13,207 nt of DNA from JBMOLK01 sp049325575 (GTDB lineage: Bacteria > Bacillota > Clostridia > Acetivibrionales > Acetivibrionaceae), in assembly GCA_049325575.1 (NCBI GenBank), contig JBMOLK010000140.1, positions 1 to 13,207 on the forward strand. The letters run 5' to 3'. This document shows, piece after piece, positions 6,634-13,207 of this stretch. Under the pieces are notes generated by a model. That model did not search any database. It was not told the origin of the DNA and saw only the letters and a program-made list of their open reading frames with translations. A program made the translations under genes and the position numbers. Each line of letters opens with the position of its first letter. The stretch's first letter is position 1.

Positions 6634-8551
6634 ATAAGTCCTTTTTAGACTTTGATATTTCTTCTGCAAGTTCATTTAAATATGCCCAGCGTTCTATAGC
6701 CTCATTCAGGCGTTTTTCCAGCAGTTCTTTTCTTGCAAGAAGCTCCTGCAGGCGTTCAAAGTTGCTGGACGACCGGTTGATATCTTCATTAACTTCTTCC
6801 AATTCCCTTTCCATACCGGCAATAACATCTTCGATCTGTTCGAATTCCTTCTGTTCTTTAAACGTAAATTTTAGTGGCCTATCCTTCTTGATACCCACGC
6901 TGCTGCTTTCTTTTTCCTCCACAGTCTTACGGCTTCTTTCCTCTTGCTCTGCCTCCGTCTCCCTGATAACTTCACGATAATCGGAGTAATTTCCGGTAAA
7001 CTGCCTGACAACTCCCTCCCCTTCAAAGGAGAATATCTTACTTGCTATCCTGTCCAGGAAATACCTATCGTGGGATACTACTATGACTGATCCCGGAAAC
7101 TCATCAATATAGCTTTCAAGAATTGTAAGAGTCTGGATATCCAGGTCATTTGTCGGCTCATCCAGCAGTAATACATTAGGTGCCCCCATAAGTATGCGCA
7201 GTAAATAGAGCCTTCTTTTCTCTCCTCCTGACAGTTTGGATACCGGTGTCCACTGGACGGAAGGAGGAAACAGGAATCTTTCCAGCATTTGCGAAGCACT
7301 TATCACAACACCATCCGCAGTAATAAATTCAGCTTCCTCTTTAATATAATCGATGACCCTTAAACTTTCATCCATCTCATCATTTTCCTGTGAGAAAAAC
7401 CCGATTTTCACCGTCTCACCTGCTGTAACCTTACCTCTATCAGGGCTTATTTTCCCTGCTATAATTTTGAGGAGAGTAGATTTACCACTACCGTTAGGGC
7501 CTATGATACCTACCCTATCTTCCCTTGAAAAGATATAGCTAAGACTCTTTATGAGGTCCTGCCCCGGGTAGCTTTTTTCTATATTATCCAACTCAATTAT
7601 TTTCTTGCCCAAACGGGAAGAACCCACTTTCATTTCAATACTACCGGAGCTTTCCGGTGTTTGTACTTCTTGAAGCTTCTCAAATCTTTCTATTCTTGCT
7701 TTTTGTTTTGTAGAGCGGGCCTTTGCTCCTCTTCTTATCCACTCCAATTCCTTTCTGATAAGGCTTTGGCGCTTCCTTTCCGCCGATTGCTCCAACTCCT
7801 CTCTTTCTGCTTTCATTTCAAGGTACTTACTATAATTTGCCTGGTAGCTGTATAGTTTTCCATTATCAAGCTCTATAATCCTGTTGGCTACTCTTTCTAG
7901 AAAATACCTGTCATGGGTGACCATAAGCAATGCACCCTTTTGCTTATTCAGGTAGCTTTCAAGCCAGTCTATGGTATCATTATCAATATGGTTTGTCGGT
8001 TCGTCTAGAATCAATAAATCGGCTGTGCTGATAAGAGCACTTGCTATTGCTACCCTTTTTCTTTGTCCTCCCGAAAGTGTACTGACATCTGCCTGAAAAT
8101 CAAAAATTCCAAGCCTTGTCAAAATGCTTTTCGCTTCATTTTCAACGGTCCATGCATCCATGGCGTCCATCTTCTGAGTTAAAGCAGTCAATTTCTTCCC
8201 CTGCTCTACATCACCCGGGATTTCATTTAGCTTTTGCAATGTACATTCGTATTCCCTTAAAAGCTCCATAATGGGAGAGCTGCCTTTGAAAACCTGCCCA
8301 AGCACCGTTGTTCCATCCTCAAAATGTGGATTTTGCGGTAAATACTCTATCCTGACACTGTTGCCCTTAATAATTCTTCCACTGTCAGGGTATTCTACAC
8401 CTGCGACAACCTTTAGGAGCGTTGACTTACCTGTCCCGTTTATGCCTATTAGGCCTATTTTTTCTCCTTCATTTATACCGAAGGATATCTCACCTAATAT
8501 TATTTTCTCACTATAGCTCTTGGATATTCTTTCAGCAGATAATATATTCAA
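6632..8551 (-). CDS. uup: ABC-F family ATPase of the Uup/YfmR type
   Basis: A soluble 639-residue protein with two ABC cassettes and no membrane segment, the hallmark of ABC-F proteins that act on ribosomes. Cassette 1 has Walker A GINGTGKST (36-44), signature LSGGQ (159-163) and Walker B with DEPTNHID (183-190). Cassette 2 has GPNGSGKST (351-359), LSGGE (440-444) and DEPTNDLD (464-471). Between them a charged helical linker (about 240-300) matches the P-site tRNA interaction region. Past ~555 a charged coiled-coil domain (KFTFKEQKEFEQIEDVI start, RWAYLNEL near the end) is typical of Uup/YfmR rather than EttA or antibiotic-resistance ABC-Fs. B. subtilis YfmR helps stalled ribosomes, overlapping with EF-P; the same role here is inferred. 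Translation starts at TTG 8551-8549 behind AAGGAG. It is the first gene of an operon with the helicase. Confidence 0.93.
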   Translation of the reverse strand: MNILSAERISKSYSEKIILGEISFGINEGEKIGLIGINGTGKSTLLKVVAGVEYPDSGRIIKGNSVRIEYLPQNPHFEDGTTVLGQVFKGSSPIMELLREYECTLQKLNEIPGDVEQGKKLTALTQKMDAMDAWTVENEAKSILTRLGIFDFQADVSTLSGGQRKRVAIASALISTADLLILDEPTNHIDNDTIDWLESYLNKQKGALLMVTHDRYFLERVANRIIELDNGKLYSYQANYSKYLEMKAEREELEQSAERKRQSLIRKELEWIRRGAKARSTKQKARIERFEKLQEVQTPESSGSIEMKVGSSRLGKKIIELDNIEKSYPGQDLIKSLSYIFSREDRVGIIGPNGSGKSTLLKIIAGKISPDRGKVTAGETVKIGFFSQENDEMDESLRVIDYIKEEAEFITADGVVISASQMLERFLFPPSVQWTPVSKLSGGEKRRLYLLRILMGAPNVLLLDEPTNDLDIQTLTILESYIDEFPGSVIVVSHDRYFLDRIASKIFSFEGEGVVRQFTGNYSDYREVIRETEAEQEERSRKTVEEKESSSVGIKKDRPLKFTFKEQKEFEQIEDVIAGMERELEEVNEDINRSSSNFERLQELLARKELLEKRLNEAIERWAYLNELAEEISKSKKDL

Positions 8552-8559
8552 ATAATCTT

Positions 8560-8565
8560 CTCCTT
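8560..8565 (-). promoter_or_regulatory. Ribosome binding site for the TTG start of the ABC-F gene
   Basis: AAGGAG on the minus strand lies eight bases before TTG 8551-8549. There is no in-frame ATG nearby upstream, so the TTG start is well supported. Confidence 0.75.
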
Positions 8566-8570
8566 TAAAA

Positions 8571-8609
8571 CTATCTTGACAGCTTAGTCTTCATAAAACT
8601 ACTGCTCAT
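8571..8609 (-). CDS. Possible 12-codon leader peptide upstream of the ABC-F gene
   Basis: ATG 8609-8607 opens a short frame reading MSSSFMKTKLSR and ending in TAG 8573-8571, about 20 bases before the ABC-F start codon. The promoter at 8647-8619 predicts transcription from about 8611, so the mRNA would begin AT-ATG. The peptide would then be translated leaderless or not at all. Leader peptides that sense stalled ribosomes are known ahead of several ABC-F resistance genes. I found no strong hairpin that would hide the AAGGAG site. A chance short frame remains quite possible. Confidence 0.3.
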   Translation of the reverse strand: MSSSFMKTKLSR

Positions 8610-8618
8610 ATAAACCCA

Positions 8619-8647
8619 ATTATATCAGCTACTTTAAGCTGCTTCAA
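8619..8647 (-). promoter_or_regulatory. Strong sigma-A promoter for the ABC-F/helicase operon
   Basis: TTGAAG (8647-8642), an exact 17-base spacer and a perfect TATAAT (8624-8619) on the minus strand. It sits 38 bases downstream of the preceding gene's terminator and about 68 bases before the ABC-F start. The spacer and -35 flank contain an imperfect dyad (AGCAGCTT/AAGTAGCT) that could be an operator, although this is weak. Confidence 0.7.
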
Positions 8648-8684
8648 ACATTTTCTTTTATATATAGTTTGAACTGGTAATTAT

Positions 8685-8722
8685 AAAAAAAGACTATTGC
8701 AGCTTTGTACAATAATCTTTTT
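8685..8722 (-). terminator. Intrinsic terminator after the SLH-GHL10 gene
   Basis: Minus-strand AAAAAGATTATTG (8722-8710) pairs with CAATAGTCTTTTT (8699-8687) across a 10-base loop. This is a 13-pair stem with one G-U wobble, followed by further T. It lies 57 bases after the stop codon. The plus strand also ends in a T-run, so it could stop transcription both ways. Confidence 0.8.
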
Positions 8723-8779
8723 AACTATCTAATATAAATTCGGCTACTCCGGTTTATTTGAACTTAAATCTCCCAACAC

Positions 8780-10984
8780 TTATCCTCTTTCTAAAACTAT
8801 ATCGTTTAGCACTTTATGAAGTATTACTGCAACCTCTGCCCTTGTTGCCCTGCGCTTGGGGTTTACTGCTCCTCCGGAACCCTGTATGATACCTGCCTTT
8901 GTAAGCCTGGATACCGCATCCCTGGCATAAGTGCTTATAAGATTTGCATCGTTATACCCCGCCAGGTACTCCTCTCCTGCTTCTTCAAGCTCTATACCTG
9001 CAACTTCAATAGCCCTGACCATAATAACCATCATGTCCTCTCTGGTTATGTTTCCATCGGGATTAAAGAATTCTCCACTGCCTTTAACAATACCAAGTAT
9101 CTTTGCAATTCCTATGGCATCATAGTAGTATGAGCCCTTCTTCACATCCTTGAAGTTGTCTATAAAGTCAGCCTTAAAATTCAATGCCTTAACAACCATC
9201 AGGGTAAAATCACCTCTTTTGGTATTTTGACCGGGATTAAACATGCCGCGGTCGTCTCCCTTGATAATCCCGCTCTCATAGAGCCAGTCAATGGACTCAA
9301 AAGCCCAGAAATATTCCATGCCAACATCCGGAAAGTAAACTGATTGGTTTATGCTCACTGCAAGCCCCTTGCTTTCGTTATGAAGCCTGTCGAGAGCAGT
9401 AACAACATAAAATACATTATCCGGATTAGTAGTACCGATATCCAAAAACTCCTGTCTTTCATTATTGCTTTTTCTTAAAGTACCTATTAGATTGGATGCA
9501 CTTGCATCCGAGACAACGTCTACCTTCTCACCATTATTAAAGCGGTAAATTGCATAATAGGCAGTATTGGGGTCACTGTCTGTCCATGAAAGCTTAGCCC
9601 CCTCAAAAACTGCTTCTACCTTTCCCTTTGTAGGAGTGCCTGGAACCTTCCCCCCCTTCCAGGACATAACCGGAACAAGGGCTCTTGTAGACCACAAATC
9701 ACTCTTCATGGTATTTACTACTTGTTGTTTACCTGGGTCATTGAAGTTTTTAGCCCTAAACATAATACTTCCCATTATTTCAGGTCTTGCTATATTGAAT
9801 TTCATCTGCCTGGAAAACTCCGGCACAGCATTTTCGCCCTTGAAGTATTGATCAGAATCATCATTTATTTTATAAAGTGCCATTCCAATATAAAGATGCA
9901 CCTTTTTTCCCTTGCAGACCCTGGACCACCATGAAGCAACCTCTCCATAGGAAGCTCTGGGATTTGCAAATGTAAAGTATATCTGTGGAGCAATATAATC
10001 AAGGAGTTCCTCTTCCACCCATCTTTTTGTGTCAGCAAAGCTCTTGTTATAATTTGTGAAGCTTGACTGTGTATTTGAACCGTCAGGATGTCCATCCTTT
10101 TTATTACCCCAAACTCCGGCAGGGCTTATACCGAATTTTACCCAGGTCTTTGTTGCCCTTACCTTTTTTGAGAGCTCCTTTACAAGCAGGTATGTGTTAT
10201 TTCTTCTCCAATCACCTATATTTGAAAACTGCCCTTTATTATATTTTTTGTAGGTATCTTCGTCTTTCAATTCTCCCTCATATCTTTCATAATAAAAATA
10301 ATCATCAAAATGTACTCCATCTATATCGTAATTATCTACAACCTCCATAACACGGTCCATTACCCATTTTCTTGCCTCGGGAATGCCTGGGTCCACAACA
10401 AATCTATCCATGGATGCTTTGATCCATTCGGGATGTTCCTTATAAACACTCTTTTCTATATTAAGTGATGCTTTAGTAGCATCCTTGGTATCCATTGATA
10501 CTCTGTATGGGTTAAACCATGCATGCATTTCAAGGTTCCGTTTATGAGCTTCCTCTATGGCAAAAGCCAATGGGTCAAAGCCCGGGTCCTTACCAAAGGT
10601 TCCTGTAAGATAACGTGACCAGGGTACAATATTTGATTTGTAAAATGCATCTCCCTCGGGACTCACCTGAAAGAAAACCGCATTAAGGTTCATATCAACC
10701 GCCTTGTCTAAAATTGCAACAAGTTCATCCTTACTCTTCTGAATCCTCTCTTCGACATTCTCAATCTTTCTGGTTTCTACCGAAGGCCAGTCAAGGTTTA
10801 TAACGGTAGAAATCCAGGCTCCTCTAAGATGCCTTTTTACAACAGGAGTATTATCCGGTATATAAGGCGCATATGGATCCCATGGTTTTACCTCTGCAAG
10901 TACATTAACCAGCAGAATTGAAAGTATTACCATAACAGCCAACAAAATACCGATAAACTTCTTGGTGCTCTTATTAAGTAACAT
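8780..10984 (-). CDS. Secreted SLH-anchored GHL10 (YngK/DUF187-type) glycoside hydrolase
   Basis: A 734-residue exported protein. It opens with a signal peptide (basic start KSTKK, hydrophobic core 11-29, likely cut after VLA at 28-30). A GHL10 barrel covers ~50-430, with the family opening HLRGAWIST (52-60), FFQVSPEGDAFY (104-115), HAWFNPYRV (154-162) and DGVHFDDYFYY (222-232). The acidic D222, D227 and D228 are likely active-site residues. An FN3-like domain (~453-547) follows. Three C-terminal SLH repeats come last (about 551-600, 611-659 and 677-727; TKRGD, ITRED and ATRAE motifs), for attachment to wall polymer. Members are predicted glycosidases; work on relatives points to peptidoglycan-derived or other amino-sugar glycans, but the substrate here is unknown. 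The ATG has AGGGGG six bases upstream. It appears monocistronic, with its own promoter and terminator. Confidence 0.9.
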   Translation of the reverse strand: MLLNKSTKKFIGILLAVMVILSILLVNVLAEVKPWDPYAPYIPDNTPVVKRHLRGAWISTVINLDWPSVETRKIENVEERIQKSKDELVAILDKAVDMNLNAVFFQVSPEGDAFYKSNIVPWSRYLTGTFGKDPGFDPLAFAIEEAHKRNLEMHAWFNPYRVSMDTKDATKASLNIEKSVYKEHPEWIKASMDRFVVDPGIPEARKWVMDRVMEVVDNYDIDGVHFDDYFYYERYEGELKDEDTYKKYNKGQFSNIGDWRRNNTYLLVKELSKKVRATKTWVKFGISPAGVWGNKKDGHPDGSNTQSSFTNYNKSFADTKRWVEEELLDYIAPQIYFTFANPRASYGEVASWWSRVCKGKKVHLYIGMALYKINDDSDQYFKGENAVPEFSRQMKFNIARPEIMGSIMFRAKNFNDPGKQQVVNTMKSDLWSTRALVPVMSWKGGKVPGTPTKGKVEAVFEGAKLSWTDSDPNTAYYAIYRFNNGEKVDVVSDASASNLIGTLRKSNNERQEFLDIGTTNPDNVFYVVTALDRLHNESKGLAVSINQSVYFPDVGMEYFWAFESIDWLYESGIIKGDDRGMFNPGQNTKRGDFTLMVVKALNFKADFIDNFKDVKKGSYYYDAIGIAKILGIVKGSGEFFNPDGNITREDMMVIMVRAIEVAGIELEEAGEEYLAGYNDANLISTYARDAVSRLTKAGIIQGSGGAVNPKRRATRAEVAVILHKVLNDIVLERG

Positions 10985-11017
10985 TTTAATCCCCCTGAAT
11001 ATTTATTCTCTACCTTT

Positions 11018-11046
11018 ATGTTATGTTTCTAAGCACCTCAAGTCAA
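11018..11046 (-). promoter_or_regulatory. Likely promoter for the SLH-GHL10 gene
   Basis: TTGACT (11046-11041), a 17-base spacer and TAACAT (11023-11018) on the minus strand. The -35 matches 5 of 6 and the -10 matches 4 of 6. Transcription would start near 11011, about 27 bases before the ATG. Confidence 0.45.
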
Positions 11047-11115
11047 CATGTAAATCCTGTACCAAATCAAGCACAAAGTCTTATTAAGATTTGTAATTCT
11101 AGAAAGCCCCTTGTT

Positions 11116-11134
11116 TTAATCCTTAGAGGATTAA
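11116..11134. repeat. Perfect inverted repeat between the thioesterase and GHL10 genes
   Basis: TTAATCC (11116-11122) and GGATTAA (11128-11134) flank a 5-base loop. On the plus strand it is followed by GTTTTT, the layout of a weak terminator. On the minus strand, where the neighbouring genes are read, the T-run lies on the wrong side. It could be a plus-strand terminator, an RNA stability hairpin after the thioesterase gene, or an operator. Confidence 0.5.
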
Positions 11135-11165
11135 GTTTTTCGTTCGGTATCCTTATCCTCTCATC

Positions 11166-11594
11166 TCAATTTGCTCCCGTTGATTCAGCCAACTGCTTAA
11201 GCCGCTGGTAAATTTCCGGTGCAGCCTTTTTTATATTAAGGGGTTCAACCTTTTTATTAGTCCATGCATGAATCGTTTTTCCTACTGTCAGTAACTTTCC
11301 GTTTCTTTTGTTGAGAATTCTGTATTCAAACTTAACCTTAACATAGGACACATATGTTAAGTCTGTTACGACCAGTATTTTATCCCCGTATCTTGCAGGA
11401 CTCTTAAACTCGCATTCTATTTTAGAAAGGGGAAGAAAGAATCCCAATGCATTCATTCTATAAGCTGGGATTCCTGCTTTCTTTAAATAATCGGTTCTGC
11501 CTGCTTCAAACCATATTGGATAGTTAGAATGATGGACAATACCCATTAAGTCTATTTCAGTAAACTTCACATGAAAACAAGTTTCAGTAGTCAT
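11166..11594 (-). CDS. Hotdog-fold acyl-CoA thioesterase (YbgC/4HBT family)
   Basis: A 142-residue single hotdog domain of normal family length. The signature FTEIDLMGIVHHSNYPIWFE (11-30) carries the catalytic Asp (D15) and the MGIVHHSNY helix start that define the 4-hydroxybenzoyl-CoA thioesterase/YbgC group. These enzymes hydrolyse acyl-CoA or acyl-carrier thioesters to free acid; the acyl chain here is unknown. The conserved strand SKIECEFKSPARYGDKI (57-73) also fits. The ATG begins one base after the TAA of the acyltransferase gene, and the nearest purine-rich stretches (GGAAGG, GGGATG) are poorly placed. Translation therefore probably depends on coupling to the upstream gene, which suggests the two enzymes act on the same acyl-thioester substrates. 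Confidence 0.9.
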   Translation of the reverse strand: MTTETCFHVKFTEIDLMGIVHHSNYPIWFEAGRTDYLKKAGIPAYRMNALGFFLPLSKIECEFKSPARYGDKILVVTDLTYVSYVKVKFEYRILNKRNGKLLTVGKTIHAWTNKKVEPLNIKKAAPEIYQRLKQLAESTGAN

Positions 11595-11595
11595 T

Positions 11596-13062
11596 TTACA
11601 TCCCGCAGCCTTCCATTAATTCATCTTTAACTTTGTTAAGAAGTCTTTCCATATGTTTTCTACTGATTTCATCTTTATAACAGCCTGATACAAACGTTAA
11701 AATACCGTTATAAGTACACGCAAGAAGAAGAAATCCGGGTGCACGTACAGCAGGCGGCACAATGTAAGCATCTGTGACAGCATTCTCACCAAATTTTATT
11801 AATGACCTTGAAATAAGACCCAAATTAGATAAACCAGGTAAGCATAGCTTGCTGTAAGGAGTTGGGTATTGAGCTGCAATCTCTGAAACCTGGGATGAGG
11901 CCTTAAAATAAGTATTCATTTTGGTAAAGCTCATTTTTTCTACCAGCTCACCACCTATAGCATTTTGCAGACCGGGACGCCCATCTTTTACTTTATTCAT
12001 CTGATGTATTACTCTTGTCAGGGTTGCCTCAAAAGATTCACCCTTTACCCTGGGTATTGCTGTGATAAATCCCCCGGATAAATTCCTCATTGCTTCAGCC
12101 TTTTGATTCGGGAGATAACGACGTAAATCAATGGTTGAAGAAATGTCCATAGGAATACCGTATAAAGGCTTAGAAATTTCAAACATTGCCCTATAATATG
12201 CAGTAAGAATCAAATCATTGATGGTAGCTCCCCTTGCTTTTCCATACTTGGACATTACATCCACATGTCCATAAGGGAGTCTACAAACCACAAAACGTGT
12301 GGCTTCTGTCCGTCCCTGTCTCCAGGGAAAGGTCCACATAGTCCTGGGAATCATCTCCAAAGGGTTCCATTCTGCCTTCGGGTTCTTTATGCCCAGTGCA
12401 CTAAATAACCTATCCTGATCCTTTCTGCCGCCTATCCTTGGTCTTGGTATGAAAATACCGCACTCTTGATTAATAGTGGAATAGATTTCTGAAAGAAGAT
12501 GAATATACTCCTTTGTACCAGCTCCATCACAGCAGGTGTGATTGAGTTTTATACACAAAGTATCATATGGCCCGGAGCGTATGAGTCTTACTTTCACCAC
12601 TGGGTCCTTATCCATATCCAAAGGACTTTCCAAAAAACTCTGGATAGCTTTATCCGGATTATCGGTTTCTTCAAAAGAACAAAACATGATTTTATCAATG
12701 TTATCCAAACGTTTCCAATAAGGTGTTTCATTTTCAACAAACCGACATCCCAAAACAGGTTCTGCATCAACTGACAACTGTACCGCTCTTACCAGCTTGT
12801 TGTAGTCTAATATACCATCTATCTTCATGACTATTTGAATCTGGTAATTAGCTAGCCTGTGCCGGGCAAGGTAATTGCATATATCATGTCCGTTAGCTGG
12901 CAAAGTATTAGGATTATCCTCTATATTTCCATACGACCTGTCGAAGTGATTCTGATTGATTTTCTGGAAAATGGCTTCAAACGGGTTTTCTCCGATATCA
13001 TGGTTATTTGATTTGCTTTCGTGAGAATACCTATTTTTAGTGCTACCAAATTTAAAGTTCAT
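11596..13062 (-). CDS. Condensation-domain-like acyltransferase (HxxxDG superfamily)
   Basis: A 488-residue protein of the CoA-dependent acyltransferase superfamily, which includes NRPS condensation domains, alcohol acetyltransferases and wax ester synthases. The catalytic motif is LNHTCCDGAG (173-182) with H175 and D179 intact. The second conserved patch STIDLRRYLP (309-318) corresponds to the DxRxx structural motif, and NLSG (327-330) follows. Two half-barrels are visible, roughly 55-200 and 250-485. There is no carrier-protein or adenylation domain, so it acts as a free-standing enzyme. Residues 1-50 are polar and probably disordered. Donor and acceptor are unknown; an acyl-CoA or acyl-carrier thioester donor is expected. 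The ATG has GGGGAG eight bases upstream. It is the first gene of a tight pair with the thioesterase. A 19-bp palindrome lies about 85 bases upstream and may control it. Confidence 0.8.
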   Translation of the reverse strand: MNFKFGSTKNRYSHESKSNNHDIGENPFEAIFQKINQNHFDRSYGNIEDNPNTLPANGHDICNYLARHRLANYQIQIVMKIDGILDYNKLVRAVQLSVDAEPVLGCRFVENETPYWKRLDNIDKIMFCSFEETDNPDKAIQSFLESPLDMDKDPVVKVRLIRSGPYDTLCIKLNHTCCDGAGTKEYIHLLSEIYSTINQECGIFIPRPRIGGRKDQDRLFSALGIKNPKAEWNPLEMIPRTMWTFPWRQGRTEATRFVVCRLPYGHVDVMSKYGKARGATINDLILTAYYRAMFEISKPLYGIPMDISSTIDLRRYLPNQKAEAMRNLSGGFITAIPRVKGESFEATLTRVIHQMNKVKDGRPGLQNAIGGELVEKMSFTKMNTYFKASSQVSEIAAQYPTPYSKLCLPGLSNLGLISRSLIKFGENAVTDAYIVPPAVRAPGFLLLACTYNGILTFVSGCYKDEISRKHMERLLNKVKDELMEGCGM

Positions 13063-13146
13063 ATATATTGCTCCCCATAATAATTAGATTTTAAATGCTG
13101 TACTATCTGACTATATTAAGGTAAACATAAGCTATAAACTAAAATA

Positions 13147-13165
13147 GTACTACGCTTTGTAGTAC
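13147..13165. promoter_or_regulatory. 19-bp palindrome, probable repressor operator
   Basis: Perfect arms GTACTAC (13147-13153) and GTAGTAC (13159-13165) flank a 5-base centre. It lies upstream of the acyltransferase gene and just before a possible plus-strand gene start, the usual place for a TetR- or MarR-type operator shared by divergent genes. It lacks the TACAnnTGTA core of BlaI/CopY operators. No regulator gene is visible in the window to pair with it. Confidence 0.45.
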
Positions 13166-13189
13166 CATATTATGGAGCTGTGAATACAA

Positions 13190-13207
13190 ATGTTACACTC
13201 AGTTGAT
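13190..13207 (+). CDS. Possible first codons of a divergent gene, cut by the window edge
   Basis: ATG 13190-13192 begins an open frame of six codons (MLHSVD) that reaches the window end. GGAG lies 12 bases upstream, which is farther than ideal. The palindrome just upstream makes a divergent regulator gene plausible, but too little is visible to be sure this is coding. Confidence 0.2.

Noticed and set aside
11023..11211. Plus-strand open frame of 62 codons crossing the thioesterase/GHL10 intergenic region.
   Set aside because: It has no convincing ribosome binding site, overlaps the likely GHL10 promoter and the thioesterase end, and contains the inverted repeat.
1..13207. Search for mobile elements, CRISPR repeats, tRNA or rRNA genes and defence-system genes.
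   Set aside because: No transposase or integrase, no regularly spaced repeats, no tRNA-like folds and no nuclease or toxin-antitoxin signatures were seen. Base and codon use look even across the genes.

Overview
The window looks like chromosomal DNA from a low-GC, Gram-positive anaerobe of the class Clostridia. The AT-rich non-coding DNA, strong GGAGG-type ribosome binding sites, sigma-A-like promoters, two SLH-anchored surface glycosidases, a GH18 domain of the spore-hydrolase kind and a CapA-family protein all fit. Within Clostridia a cellulolytic cluster III relative (Ruminiclostridium/Acetivibrio-like) is plausible, but that is inference. Every confident gene lies on the minus strand, so transcription runs from high to low coordinates. 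No RNA gene, insertion sequence, CRISPR array, phage or plasmid gene was seen.

In transcription order: (a) 13207-11166 starts with a 19-bp palindrome and a possible divergent gene start. It continues with a condensation-like acyltransferase (HxxxDG type) and a hotdog acyl-CoA thioesterase, separated by one base. (b) 11046-8685 is a monocistronic unit: promoter, a secreted GHL10/YngK-type glycoside hydrolase with three C-terminal SLH repeats, and an intrinsic terminator. (c) 8647-5468 has a good promoter, a possible nearly leaderless 12-codon leader peptide, an Uup/YfmR-type ABC-F ATPase with a TTG start, and a translationally coupled compact DEAD-box RNA helicase. This looks like a ribosome/RNA-handling operon. 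(d) 5409-1866 carries a membrane-anchored CapA-family protein and a secreted protein with three N-terminal SLH repeats and a GH18 domain, followed by a terminator. (e) 1941-318 carries an AraC-family regulator, a PNPOx-like flavin-binding protein, and a long hairpin terminator that can be read on both strands. (f) 245-1 carries a promoter and the N-terminus of a secreted protein that runs off the window.

The surface theme is clear: three cell-envelope proteins (GHL10-SLH, CapA, SLH-GH18) surround a housekeeping ABC-F/helicase operon. No obviously new multi-gene system was found. The best leads are the leader peptide before the ABC-F gene, the promoter-then-terminator arrangement before the AraC gene, the acyltransferase/thioesterase pair with its upstream palindrome, and the two SLH glycosidases with opposite domain order.
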